This document shows positions 24,796 through 33,703 of a stretch of DNA of 64,000 nucleotides, one piece after another (the first letter of the stretch is position 1; every line of letters starts with the position of its first letter). The notes under the pieces were generated by a model. That model saw only the letters and a program-made list of their open reading frames with translations, did not search any database and was not told where the DNA came from. This DNA comes from Paractinoplanes tereljensis (lineage in GTDB: Bacteria > Actinomycetota > Actinomycetes > Mycobacteriales > Micromonosporaceae). The stretch lies in contig NZ_BOMY01000022.1 in NCBI RefSeq assembly GCF_016862435.1, forward strand, positions 536,949-600,948, read 5' to 3'. A program made the translations under genes and the position numbers.

Positions 24796-25812
24796 TTGCG
24801 AGAAACTACGCTGCGTGATGTGGCGGACCTGGCCGGCGTCTCCCCGCGCACGGTCTCCAATGTGGTCAACGGTTACGCCAAGGTCACCGACAGCACCCGC
24901 GCCAAGGTCGAGGCGGCGATCGCCGAACTCGGTTACCGGCCCAACGTTCTGGCCCGCAACCTGGCCACCGGCCGGTCCGGGCAGATCGTCGTGGTGGTGC
25001 CCTACCTGGACACGCCGTACTTCGCCGAGCTGCTGCAGGCGATCATCCCGGCCGCCCGCAAACTCGGTTACAACGTGCTGATCGACCAGACCGACGGCGA
25101 CCGCCAGCACGAGGGTGAACTGATCGGGCGCGGCTCCCGGCGGCACCTGTTCGACGGCATGATCATCAGCCCGCTCGGCCTGGCCCAGGAGGACCTGACC
25201 GCCCGCGACCCCTCCCTGCCGCTGGTGGTGCTGGGCGAACGGGTCTCGGACGGCACCTTCGACCACGTCGGGATCGACGACGTGGCGGCGTCGACCGAGG
25301 CGGTAGCGCACCTCATCGCGATCGGACGACGCCGGATCGCGGCGATCGGCGACCAGCCGTACCCCACGGGTGAGGCCGCCCAACTGCGGACCCGGGGCTT
25401 CCGCGCCGCGCACGAGGCGGCCGGCCTGCCGGTCGACGAGTCGCTGATCATCGGCACCGCCCGCTTCAACCGGATCGACGGCGCCACCGCGATGACCGCC
25501 CTGCTGGATCGGGCCGACCCGCCCGACGCGGTGTTCTGCTACAGCGACCTGGTCGCCTCGGGCGCGATCCACACGGTGCTCGGCCGCGGCCTGCGGGTGC
25601 CCGAGGACATCGCGGTCATCGGCTACGACGACATCGAGGACGGTCGCTACAGCCAGCCCACGATCAGCACCATCTCCCCCGACAAGAAGGCGATCGCGCA
25701 GCTGGCGGTGGACCGCCTGGTGCTGCGCATCGCCGCCTCCGAACCGATCCCCGGCGTCGAGCTGCGCGCCCCGCACGAACTGGTCCCCCGGCAGAGCACT
25801 CTCGGATATTGA
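24796..25812 (+). CDS. LacI-family repressor of arabino-oligosaccharide operon
   Basis: This 338-residue regulator has the LacI helix-turn-helix at 5-25 (LRDVADLAGVSPRTVSNVVN), a hinge with LARNLATGR and a periplasmic-binding-like ligand domain (about 62-335). It probably senses arabinose or an arabino-oligosaccharide. TTG at 24796 is the start: GGGGAGG lies 6 nt upstream and the helix-turn-helix begins at once. It is divergent from the ABC transporter operon and likely controls it through the palindrome at 24682. Confidence 0.93.
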   Translation: MRETTLRDVADLAGVSPRTVSNVVNGYAKVTDSTRAKVEAAIAELGYRPNVLARNLATGRSGQIVVVVPYLDTPYFAELLQAIIPAARKLGYNVLIDQTDGDRQHEGELIGRGSRRHLFDGMIISPLGLAQEDLTARDPSLPLVVLGERVSDGTFDHVGIDDVAASTEAVAHLIAIGRRRIAAIGDQPYPTGEAAQLRTRGFRAAHEAAGLPVDESLIIGTARFNRIDGATAMTALLDRADPPDAVFCYSDLVASGAIHTVLGRGLRVPEDIAVIGYDDIEDGRYSQPTISTISPDKKAIAQLAVDRLVLRIAASEPIPGVELRAPHELVPRQSTLGY

Positions 25813-25901
25813 TCAATACCACCCGAACGGACAGTGCCGCTCCGTGCACCCAGCGCACTATCTTCTGGGCGACAATCGGTCCCTGAACGGGCGGAACTCT
25901 C

Positions 25902-26459
25902 ATGACTGGTGGCACGATCACCGCCGTCGGCGGCGGTGTCGGATGCGCCCTGTTGATCGTTCTGGCCGCCGTGCTGGCGGCCACCTACAACCGGCTGGCC
26001 CGGCTGCGCAGCGCCGCCGAGACGTCGTGGACGCAGATCGAGAATCAACTCGACCGCCGCTACGCGCTGATCCCCGACCTCGTCGACACGGTGCAGCGTT
26101 ACGCGCCGCACGAGCGGGCGGCGCTCGAGGCGGTGGTGGCCGCGCGCGGTGGCGCGATGGCCGCCGCGCAGGCCTCCGGCCTGACCCGCCGGGCCGAGGC
26201 CGAGGGCACGCTCACCCAGGCGCTCGGCCGCCTGCTGGCGGTGGCCGAAACCTACCCCGACCTGCGGCACCACCAGCACTTCGTCACCCTCCAGGTGGAA
26301 CTCTCCAACGCCGAGGACCGCGCCGCGTACGCCCAGCAGGCCTACAACACCGCGGTGCAGGACTACAACGCTGCCTTCCGGGCACTTCCCGGCTTCCGGC
26401 GACGTGATTTCTTCCGGGCCCCCGGTGGTGAACGCGGGCCGGTCCACGCCCGCTTCTGA
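25902..26459 (+). CDS. lemA: LemA-family membrane protein
   Basis: This 185-residue protein has one N-terminal transmembrane helix (about 7-28) followed by a long helical domain with the LemA features TYNRLARLRSAAETSWTQIE and RRYALIPDLVDTV. The helical part is expected outside or along the membrane. LemA function is poorly understood. It starts 89 bp after the LacI gene with only a weak ribosome binding site (GGGCGGAA). The downstream membrane operon follows after 82 bp. Confidence 0.9.
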   Translation: MTGGTITAVGGGVGCALLIVLAAVLAATYNRLARLRSAAETSWTQIENQLDRRYALIPDLVDTVQRYAPHERAALEAVVAARGGAMAAAQASGLTRRAEAEGTLTQALGRLLAVAETYPDLRHHQHFVTLQVELSNAEDRAAYAQQAYNTAVQDYNAAFRALPGFRRRDFFRAPGGERGPVHARF

Positions 26460-26541
26460 CAGGCAAGTTGACGAATCATCGACTCGCGGGAATGTAGGTT
26501 GTCCCTGGCATTTCCTGTCGGGCTTCCCTAAGGAGCGGGTC

Positions 26542-27585
26542 GTGGTGTCCTTCTCATCGCGCGAACGCTGGATCATGCTGGTGGCCAGTGCTTGGCTGGT
26601 CACCGGGCTGCAGCTCGACGCGTACGCGCACGCGACCACGCCCGAACTGGAAACGTTCTGGACCCCGTGGCACGCCGTGCTCTACTCCGGCATCGCCGCG
26701 TCCGGTCTCACTCTGGTGTGGTTGTTGCGTTCCCGGCTGCCGAACATTCCGACCTACGCGACGGTCATCGCACTGCCCAACGCGCTGCGGGTGCCCCTGC
26801 TCGGGATGGCGTTCCTGCTCGTCGGCGGCGGCATCGACACGCTGTGGCACAACATCTTCGGCATCGAGCAGGGCCTGGAGATCTTCGTGAGTCCCAGCCA
26901 CGAGTTCATCATCCTCGGCATGGTGCTGGTCGCGGTCGGCCCGGCGCTGATGACGACCAGCGACCGGCTCTCCTTCGCCGATGGCACGCTGGTGACGATC
27001 TCGGCGCTGCTCACGGTGCTGCCGCTGCACATCTACTCGCTGCACGCCAACCTTCTCGGCACGATCTTCTTCGGGGACGGCGAGAACCCCGTACGCATCT
27101 ATTCGACCGACGCCCAGATCATGCACGGCTTCCTCTTCACCACCGTCCTTCTGCTCCTGCCGATCATCCTGATCGGCCGCCGCTGGCGGCTGCCGATCGG
27201 CGTGCCCAGCCTGCTCGTCGGCCTGCCCGCCATCGCCATGCACCTGATGTTCCTCGAGGGCGAACCGTGGTGGCTGCCGCTGACCGTGGCGTTCGGCGCG
27301 GTCGGCGTCGAGCTGGTCGCCCGGGTGCTCGGCCCGGTCCTGCCGCTGTCGCCGGGCCAGGCCTGGGTGCTGCTCGGCCTGGTCGCGCCGCCGCTGGTGT
27401 GGGGCGCGCTGCTGGTGGTCGCCGACCTCGAGATCGGCGTCGGCTGGAACGTACACATCGTCAGCGGCCTGCTGACCTACACCGCGCTGACCGGCATCGG
27501 CACCGTGCTGATCGCCCGCAATGTGCGCCCGCCGTCGTCGCCCGCGCCCGCGGAGACCTCGCCGGCGTCCGTCGCCGCGCAGTGA
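26542..27585 (+). CDS. Polytopic membrane protein, first gene of four-gene operon
   Basis: This 347-residue protein has about nine to ten hydrophobic helices and no family I can name with confidence. Conserved-looking polar positions inside helices include DAYAH, FWTPWHAVLY, GGGIDTLWHN and SPSHEFIILG. His and Asp within helices could bind metal or haem; this is inference. The GTG at 26542 (or 26545) follows AAGGAG. Its stop overlaps the next gene (GTGA). It seems to be the start of an operon of four overlapping genes for membrane or surface proteins. Confidence 0.78.
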   Translation: MVSFSSRERWIMLVASAWLVTGLQLDAYAHATTPELETFWTPWHAVLYSGIAASGLTLVWLLRSRLPNIPTYATVIALPNALRVPLLGMAFLLVGGGIDTLWHNIFGIEQGLEIFVSPSHEFIILGMVLVAVGPALMTTSDRLSFADGTLVTISALLTVLPLHIYSLHANLLGTIFFGDGENPVRIYSTDAQIMHGFLFTTVLLLLPIILIGRRWRLPIGVPSLLVGLPAIAMHLMFLEGEPWWLPLTVAFGAVGVELVARVLGPVLPLSPGQAWVLLGLVAPPLVWGALLVVADLEIGVGWNVHIVSGLLTYTALTGIGTVLIARNVRPPSSPAPAETSPASVAAQ

Positions 27586-28427
27586 CCCGGTTCGGCCTGC
27601 TGTTCCTTGTCGCGTGCGCGGTGGTGCTGGGGTGGGGCGCGCCGGCGTCCGCCCACGCGGGCGGCCTGGTCGCCACCGACGCCCGCAGCCGGGTCGTGTC
27701 GATCTCCCCGCCGGTCCCGGGCCTGTCGGTGACCACCATCGAGGACGGCGCCAAACTGCGGCTGGTCAACCGGACGAGCTTCCCCGTCGCCGTCCCGGCA
27801 TTCTCGACGGTCGCCCCGGGTTCGTCGCTGACCTGGGCAGACCCGCACAGTACGCCGGTCGGCCGGCGCTCCGGCGGGGACTGGTCGCTGACCCTGGACG
27901 CCGGCGGCACTCCCGTCACGGTGCGCGGGGTGTTCGACCACGTGCCACCGCCGTCGTTCGTGCCGTGGTGGGCGCTCACCTTGGCCGTGGCCGTGGCTGT
28001 GCCGCTGATATGCCGCCGCGTCCGGCGCGCTGACCTGGTGCTGGCCGGGATCGGGGTGGCCGCGATGGCCGCGTCGGTCGCCCACGTGACCGGGTCGAGC
28101 CTGGCGGTGACCTCGGCCCCGCTGCTCGGCACGTTCGTGAACGCGGCCGGCATCAACCTGCTGGCCTGGCCGCTGATCGCCGGCGGTTTCCTGGCCGTCG
28201 TCCGGCACAAGCCGGCCGGCCTGCTGGCGGTCTGCGCCGGCGCCGCGCTGACCGCGGTCTTCGTCCTGCCGGACGTGACGGCCTTCCACCGCTCGGTCCT
28301 GCCGTTCGCCGGCCCCGCCGCGCTGGAACGCCTCCTCGTCGTGGTCGCCCTGGGCGGCGGCGCGGGCGCGGCAGTGGCCGGCGCATCGGTGCTACGCACC
28401 CTGGCCGCCCGCCAGGCCGCCGCATGA
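27582..28427 (+). CDS. Membrane protein with exported N-terminal domain, second gene of operon
   Basis: This 281-residue protein has a signal peptide (about 1-24, ending ASA before HAGGL), an exported beta-rich domain (about 25-130) and five hydrophobic helices (about 135-275). The mature start His-Ala-Gly-Gly, directly after signal cleavage, resembles CopC/YcnJ-type proteins where the N-terminal His binds copper; similarity is suggestive only. The GTG start at 27582 overlaps the previous stop, and its own stop overlaps the next ATG. Confidence 0.78.
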   Translation: MTRFGLLFLVACAVVLGWGAPASAHAGGLVATDARSRVVSISPPVPGLSVTTIEDGAKLRLVNRTSFPVAVPAFSTVAPGSSLTWADPHSTPVGRRSGGDWSLTLDAGGTPVTVRGVFDHVPPPSFVPWWALTLAVAVAVPLICRRVRRADLVLAGIGVAAMAASVAHVTGSSLAVTSAPLLGTFVNAAGINLLAWPLIAGGFLAVVRHKPAGLLAVCAGAALTAVFVLPDVTAFHRSVLPFAGPAALERLLVVVALGGGAGAAVAGASVLRTLAARQAAA

Positions 28428-28792
28428 AGCGCGCGGACATCGCTTTCGCCGCGGTCGGGATGGTCTTGCTGGCCGGGTGCAGCCAAGCGTCGGCCGCGCA
28501 TGCCGTGACCGGCTGCTCGTCGGCCGCGCCCGGCACGGTGACCGTGACCGCCGCCGTGCTGGACGGCCGGGCCGACCCGGCGCCCCACCGGGTCGCGGTG
28601 CCGCTCGGCGGGACGGTACAGGTGCAGATCAGCGCGGACAGAGTCCGACAAGTGCACATCCACGGTTATGACCTGGAGTACGACGCCGCGCCCGGCACGC
28701 CCGGCTGCGTGTCCTTCACCGCGGACCGGGCCGGACTGTTCGACGTGGAGGCCCACCCCGACACCCTGCTGGTGCAGCTCGAGGTCCGATGA
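28424..28792 (+). CDS. Cupredoxin-like lipoprotein, third gene of operon
   Basis: This 122-residue lipoprotein has the lipobox LLAGC with Cys19. The mature part is a small beta-rich domain with VPLGGTVQVQISADRVRQVH, HIHGYDLEYD and a late FDVEAHPDTLL. That pattern is like cupredoxin-type folds (HxHGY...GLFDVExH), where His residues often bind copper. No complete type-1 copper Cys is visible, so metal binding is uncertain. ATGA overlaps join it to both neighbours. Confidence 0.78.
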   Translation: MKRADIAFAAVGMVLLAGCSQASAAHAVTGCSSAAPGTVTVTAAVLDGRADPAPHRVAVPLGGTVQVQISADRVRQVHIHGYDLEYDAAPGTPGCVSFTADRAGLFDVEAHPDTLLVQLEVR

Positions 28793-29985
28793 CCGTCCTG
28801 GCCCACGGAGTCGGCCAATCCACCGACCTGCCGCTCCCCCTCGACCTGGTCCTCCAGGCCGGGGCGGCCACCGTGGCCATCTCGTTCCTGGGGTCGGCGT
28901 TGCTGTGGCGCAGAGCCCGGCTCTCCCCCGCCACCGAATGCCACCCCCGCTCGACGTGGTGGCGCCTTCCAGCGCGGCTGGCCGTCCTGGCGGTCTCGAT
29001 CTACATCGTGGCCGACGCGCTGTTCGGGCCGCGCGATGCATCGAATCCGGCGGCGCACGCCCTCTATGTCTGGTTGTGGGTCGGGCTGATCCCGCTGAGC
29101 GTGGCGCTGGGCCCGGCCTGGCGGGCGGTGAATCCCCTGCGGACCGCTTACCGCCTGCTACGCCTGGACCGCATCCCTCATCCGCCGACCCCAGCCGTCG
29201 GCGCTGCGGGGCCGTGGGTGGCGACGGTGGGGCTGCTGGGGTTTGCCTGGCTGGAGCTGGTGGCGCCGGGGCGGACGGATCCGCTGGTCATCGGGCTGGT
29301 CCTGGTGGGATACGCCGCCGTGCAGCTCGGGCTGGCGGCGCGCTTCGGGGAGGACTGGTTCGGGCGCGGGGACGCCTTTGAGGTCTACTCGGATCTCGCC
29401 GGGCGGCTCAGCCCGCTCCGGTGGCGGCCCTGGCTGTCCGGGCTGGCGGTGGATCATCCGGCCGGGATCGGGCGGGCGGCCTTCCTCGCGGTCTGGTGGG
29501 GGTCGACCGTCTTCGACAGCGCCACCGGCTCGCCCGCCTGGGCCGGGTTCGTGCAACGCCACGGGCATGCGACCGGGCTGGGCACGGCCGGGTTGGTCGC
29601 GGTCTGCGGGTTGGTGTTCCTCGGCGTACGCCGTTCGGGCGTGGCCAATTCGCTGATTCCGATCGCTGTGGGTTACACCGTCGCGCACTACCTGACGTCA
29701 CTGCTGGTGGAAGGGCCACGCGGCGTGCTGCTGCTGGTGCAGCAGTGGGGGCTCGCCGAGGGTGCAGTCTGGACCGTCGGGCCCGACGCGCGGGTCGTCT
29801 CGGTGCTCCAGGTGGTGCTCATTTTGTCTGGTCACGCCGTCGGGGTGCTGGTCGCGCACGACCTCGCCCTGGCCGCCGCGCCGCCCGGCCGGCCGCCACT
29901 GGCCACTCTGGCCGATGAGCTTCCGGTAGTGCTTTTCATGATTGCCTGCACGTGGGCGGGACTGTTCCTGCTCTTCGTCCGGTAA
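28789..29985 (+). CDS. Polytopic membrane protein, fourth gene of operon
   Basis: This 398-residue protein has about ten helices and starts MTVLAHGVGQSTDLPLPLDL, the type of N-terminus found in a conserved actinobacterial membrane family. I recall some members carrying the label 'fenitrothion hydrolase', but nothing catalytic supports that here. Soluble loops contain FGEDWFGRGDAFEVYSDLAG and SPLRWRPWLSG. The gene ends the operon with an ATGA overlap at its start. Together with a cupredoxin-like lipoprotein it may take part in metal or redox handling at the membrane; this is inference. Confidence 0.8.
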   Translation: MTVLAHGVGQSTDLPLPLDLVLQAGAATVAISFLGSALLWRRARLSPATECHPRSTWWRLPARLAVLAVSIYIVADALFGPRDASNPAAHALYVWLWVGLIPLSVALGPAWRAVNPLRTAYRLLRLDRIPHPPTPAVGAAGPWVATVGLLGFAWLELVAPGRTDPLVIGLVLVGYAAVQLGLAARFGEDWFGRGDAFEVYSDLAGRLSPLRWRPWLSGLAVDHPAGIGRAAFLAVWWGSTVFDSATGSPAWAGFVQRHGHATGLGTAGLVAVCGLVFLGVRRSGVANSLIPIAVGYTVAHYLTSLLVEGPRGVLLLVQQWGLAEGAVWTVGPDARVVSVLQVVLILSGHAVGVLVAHDLALAAAPPGRPPLATLADELPVVLFMIACTWAGLFLLFVR

Positions 29986-30080
29986 CTGACAGTGCAACCG
30001 CCCACGTCTCAACACATCGACACACAAAAGATCGCTAAGCTACCCGCCGTCCGACCCGACCGCCATCGAGGGAGATGTTG

Positions 30081-31178
30081 GTGACAGGCACGCCATCGGA
30101 CCATCCCGATCCGGCTGACGTACCAGCCCAGCGCCCGTCCTCCGACGAGGGCCGCCCGTCCGCATCGGAAAAGGCCGCGACCGAGCGGGCCGCCGCCCTG
30201 CGCGCGGTCTTCGCCGCCTCGCCCCGACCGGGCCAGTCCACCCGCGACCTCCGCGGCTTCCGCACCTCCGGTTCCCCGGCCACCGGGCGGCCAACCGGCC
30301 CCGGCCCGGCCACCGACCAGGCGGCCACCTCACGCACCCCAAAGCGGCCGTCCGGTCTGAACGCCCCCGGTACTCCAGCCACGGGTCGGCGCGGCGGCAA
30401 GAACGCCTCGGGGTCCCCGGACATCGGCTGGCCGGCCAGCCAGAACGGCGCCGGGTCGCCGGCCGCCTCCGGGCGGCGTCGGCGTCGGCTCTGGCTGGTG
30501 CCGGTCGTCGTTGGAGCGGTGGCGCTCGGGGCGGTCGCCGGCGGCATCGCGGTGCACCGGGCGAAACCCACCACCATCGACGGCACCGCTGCGGCCGACT
30601 CCAGCGGGCAAGCCGGTGTTCAGCTGCCGGCGACCGGCGTGACTGACGCGCCCACGCCTTCGCCGTCCTCGCCGGTGGCATCGTCGGTCGCGCCGACCTC
30701 GGCGTCCGCACTGCCGTCATCGCCCACGGCGACCGCCACCAGCAAACCCACCCCGTCGTCCTCGCCCACGGTCACCGGCCGGGCCAACCCGAGCGGCACC
30801 AACCTGGCCCTGAACAAGACGGCCACCGCGTCCAGCATCGAGTCCGCCCCCTGGCCGGCCTCGGCCGCCGTGGACGGCGACATGGCCAGCCGGTGGAGCA
30901 GCGGCTTCGCCGATCCGCAGTGGATCAAGGTGGACCTGGGCGCGGTCTGGGCGATCAGCGACGTACGCCTGGCCTGGGAACACGCCTACGCCCTCAGCTA
31001 CCGGGTAGACCTCTCCCTAGACGGGAGCAAGTGGTCAACGGTCTACCGAACCACCGCCGGCACCGACGGCGTCCGCGAGATCCCGGTAACCAAGGTCCCG
31101 GCCCGCTACGTCCGCGTCTACGGCCTCAAGCGCGTCAGCCAGTACGGCTACTCATTGCAGGAACTCGAGGTCCACTAG
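30081..31178 (+). CDS. Membrane-anchored discoidin (F5/8 type C) domain protein
   Basis: This protein of about 365 residues has a long Pro/Ser/Arg-rich cytoplasmic part (1-135), one membrane helix (about 138-158, WLVPVVVGAVALGAVAGGIA), a Ser/Thr/Pro-rich linker (165-235) and a C-terminal F5/8 type C/CBM32-like domain (about 237-365). The latter shows NLALNKTATASS, DGDMASRWSSG and ARYVRVYGL. The outer domain probably binds carbohydrate. The GTG at 30081 with GGGAG 6 nt upstream fits better than the ATG at 30075. Confidence 0.85.
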   Translation: MTGTPSDHPDPADVPAQRPSSDEGRPSASEKAATERAAALRAVFAASPRPGQSTRDLRGFRTSGSPATGRPTGPGPATDQAATSRTPKRPSGLNAPGTPATGRRGGKNASGSPDIGWPASQNGAGSPAASGRRRRRLWLVPVVVGAVALGAVAGGIAVHRAKPTTIDGTAAADSSGQAGVQLPATGVTDAPTPSPSSPVASSVAPTSASALPSSPTATATSKPTPSSSPTVTGRANPSGTNLALNKTATASSIESAPWPASAAVDGDMASRWSSGFADPQWIKVDLGAVWAISDVRLAWEHAYALSYRVDLSLDGSKWSTVYRTTAGTDGVREIPVTKVPARYVRVYGLKRVSQYGYSLQELEVH

Positions 31179-31250
31179 GCACTTTTGTAGTCCGGCCCTG
31201 GCCAGCTGAGCTGCCGTTCCAAGATCTGGCAGTTCTGGCGCGGAGTGAGG

Positions 31251-31937
31251 CTAACCCGGAGCGGCGATCCGGAAGCCGACGTCGTCGAGGCGCAGGGACG
31301 GATGGCTTCGGCGGCGTACCGAGGCTCGGCAGCTCCAGTGTTCGTCGAACCAGCCGCCGCCGCGCAGCACCCGGTAGGTGCCGTAGACCTCGGCATCGTA
31401 GACGTCCCAGCACCAGTCCCAAGTGTTGCCGAGCATGTCGTGCAGGCCCCAGCTGTTCGGGGTCTTGCCGCCGACGTCGTGGATCCGCTCTTCTGAGTTG
31501 CCGCGGTACCAGGCGACGTCGTCGAGCGGGCCGTACCGTGGGCCGGCGGTTCCGGCGCGGCACGCGTACTCCCATTCGGCCTCGGTCGGCAGCCGGAAGC
31601 CGGACGCGGCCGGGTCCCAGTCGATGCTGTCGTCGGCCAGCCGATAGGCAGGCGGAAGCCCGTCGCGCTCGGAGAGCGCGTTGCAGAAGCGCACGGCGTC
31701 CCACCAGGAGACCCCCTCGACCGGGCGGTTGTCGCCCGGGGCGGTGCCCGGCCGCTCGCCGGTGACCTCGGCGTACTGCGCCTGGGTGACCGGGAAGGTG
31801 CCTAGCCGGAAGGCGGTCAGATCGACCGGCCACACCCGCTGGGTGCGGCGGTCGGAGAGCGTCACCTGTCCCGGCGGCAGGCTGGTCAGTTCGATGAGCA
31901 CGTCCGCCACCATAGGCGTCGGGCCACCCGACCCCAT
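31251..31937 (-). CDS. SUMF1/formylglycine-generating-enzyme-like protein
   Basis: This 228-residue single-domain protein with a SUMF1 fold shows FPVTQAQYAEV, RLPTEAEWEYACRAG, NTWDWCWD and RVLRGGGW. True formylglycine-generating enzymes use two copper-binding Cys residues; here only one Cys (in HWSCRAS) fits, so sulfatase activation is unlikely. The domain may act as a C-type-lectin-like or other accessory module. The ATG follows directly on the stop of the DUF4157 gene (TGAATG), so they are probably co-translated. ATG/GTG codons near 31913 are alternative starts. Confidence 0.85.
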   Translation of the reverse strand: MGSGGPTPMVADVLIELTSLPPGQVTLSDRRTQRVWPVDLTAFRLGTFPVTQAQYAEVTGERPGTAPGDNRPVEGVSWWDAVRFCNALSERDGLPPAYRLADDSIDWDPAASGFRLPTEAEWEYACRAGTAGPRYGPLDDVAWYRGNSEERIHDVGGKTPNSWGLHDMLGNTWDWCWDVYDAEVYGTYRVLRGGGWFDEHWSCRASVRRRSHPSLRLDDVGFRIAAPG

Positions 31938-33638
31938 TCAGAACACGGCGGCGGCCAGTACGTCCTGATAGGCCTCCCAGACGAAGTTGGCCCAGCCGGT
32001 GGAGACGCTGTCGTCCCACGCGGTCGACGTGTACTCCGAGGCGAGCGCCCGGATGTTGTCGTCCGGCCAGGTGTCCGAGAGTCCCGCGTACGCTCCGAAG
32101 TTGATCCCCGGGAAAGCCGCCACCGTCCTCGGAAGCGTGCCCGGCGCCAGGGTTTTGCCCTTGTCGGCGACCAGCCGGATGTATTTCGCGGCCGCGAAGA
32201 TGTTGAACTCGTCCGAGGCCAGCAGCCGGGCCGTCGTCACGTGGCCGCCGGCACCGGCGACCTTGTTCAGCTCGTACAGCTTGCGGGTCTCGGCGCTGAG
32301 CAGGTCGTCGAAGAGGTCCTCGCGCTGGGCGGTCGACACCACCACCTGGCCCAGGCCGATCGAGGTGTTGCCGCGCATGACGCTTGTCGCGCCCTGGAAG
32401 TCCTTGGCGTCCTCGGCCTGCGACTGGTCGCGCTGCTCGGCCAGCAGGAACGCGGCCAGCATCGCCGGATGCAGCCGGTGCGCCTTGGCCGCGCCCCGGA
32501 TCACCTGGGCGCGGTCGGGCAGCTTCCCCGCGTACGACTCCGGTTCGACCGACGAGATCTTCCGCTTCAGCAACAGTTCCGCCTGCTGTTTGCGTTCGGC
32601 CGGGGTCAGCCCGGCGAGGTAGGCGTTCAGGTCGCCGAGCGGGTTGCTGTATTCCGCCACCGTCTTCTTGTGGCCGCCGGCCAGCAGCGCCTTGTCCTCG
32701 ATCGGGATCTGCGGCGCGCCCTCGGTGCGATAGAACGTGCCGATCTCCTGGGTGACCGGGCTGACGCCGGTGGCGCCGACTCCGGAGAAAGGTGTGGTCG
32801 GCGAGCCGCCCGAGGTGCGTTTGCTGCGGTCGACGAGCGCGGTTTCGAGGGGTTTCGGGTCGAACGCGGGCGCCGCCGAGGTGACCCCGAACTTCCCCAG
32901 GTTGAACTGGAGTTCGAACTCCGGGCCGAGCTTGCGGATGTGCGGTTCGACAAGTGCGTGCAGCATCGCGTTGAGCTTGGCCCCCATCAACTGCACGAGG
33001 CGGCGCCGGTTGGCCGGCACGTCGATCCGGTCGAACAACTCTTCCAGCATGTGGTCCTGAAACATCTGGAACACCGTGGCCGGGAAATCTGGATCGGTCT
33101 CCAGCGCGGACAGCACATCGGACTCGTCCCCCGCGGTAACCGCCCAGTCGGCCAGGCCGTACGAAACAAGATCTTCGACCTTGTCGCTCACCGGGGTGAG
33201 CGCCAGGCCGGCGCCCGCCGCCCGGATGGGCGGCGCCGGCAAACCCAGACTGACCAGCGCGGCCGTTTGCCGCGCCTCCCGCTCGGCGGCCTCGCCTCCG
33301 GCTTCGGCGCCGACACCGTGGCGATTCTGGGCGACATGCGTCAGCTCATGCAGGAGTACGGCGTGATCACTGCCGGAGCCGAGTACGACGTGTTCGCCCG
33401 AGGTGTACGCCCGCGCGCCGAGCGTCGCCGCGGACGCGGCGGCCTCCGGACCGGTGTGCACCCGAACGCCGCGCAGCGGGACGCCGACCTCGGCCGTGTC
33501 GAGCCGCGTGCCGTCCTCAGTGGACAAAAGTTGAGCGACCGCACGGTTGCTGACCAGCGGCGGAGCCGATTTCGTGGCAAGCTCCGGCTCGGCGGCCACC
33601 GCCGCCGGGTCGCGCTGACGCCGCTCCCGCTCGCGCAC
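31938..33638 (-). CDS. DUF4157 metallopeptidase-like protein with C-terminal transglycosylase-like region
   Basis: This 566-residue protein has no signal peptide. An N-terminal DUF4157 domain (about 42-110) has VRVHTG and the zinc-peptidase motif HELTH at 97-101. The middle (about 140-360) is unrecognised. The C-terminal part (about 376-495) reads like a goose-type/SLT lysozyme fold: AAKAHRLHPAMLAAFLLAEQ with candidate Glu401, then SIGLGQVVVS. DUF4157 is known from effectors of extracellular contractile injection systems. No injection-system structural genes are in the window. The SUMF1 gene follows with no gap. Confidence 0.82.
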   Translation of the reverse strand: MRERERRQRDPAAVAAEPELATKSAPPLVSNRAVAQLLSTEDGTRLDTAEVGVPLRGVRVHTGPEAAASAATLGARAYTSGEHVVLGSGSDHAVLLHELTHVAQNRHGVGAEAGGEAAEREARQTAALVSLGLPAPPIRAAGAGLALTPVSDKVEDLVSYGLADWAVTAGDESDVLSALETDPDFPATVFQMFQDHMLEELFDRIDVPANRRRLVQLMGAKLNAMLHALVEPHIRKLGPEFELQFNLGKFGVTSAAPAFDPKPLETALVDRSKRTSGGSPTTPFSGVGATGVSPVTQEIGTFYRTEGAPQIPIEDKALLAGGHKKTVAEYSNPLGDLNAYLAGLTPAERKQQAELLLKRKISSVEPESYAGKLPDRAQVIRGAAKAHRLHPAMLAAFLLAEQRDQSQAEDAKDFQGATSVMRGNTSIGLGQVVVSTAQREDLFDDLLSAETRKLYELNKVAGAGGHVTTARLLASDEFNIFAAAKYIRLVADKGKTLAPGTLPRTVAAFPGINFGAYAGLSDTWPDDNIRALASEYTSTAWDDSVSTGWANFVWEAYQDVLAAAVF

Positions 33639-33703
33639 GAACCTCAGAGTACGACTTTCTCGCCAAGGTGCGGCTATTGCGTAGCGTCGATACGTTGTCG
33701 CCC

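Noticed and set aside
28789..29985. Annotation as a fenitrothion hydrolase
   Set aside because: The protein is polytopic with no hydrolase motif; the name seems to have spread by similarity from few sources.
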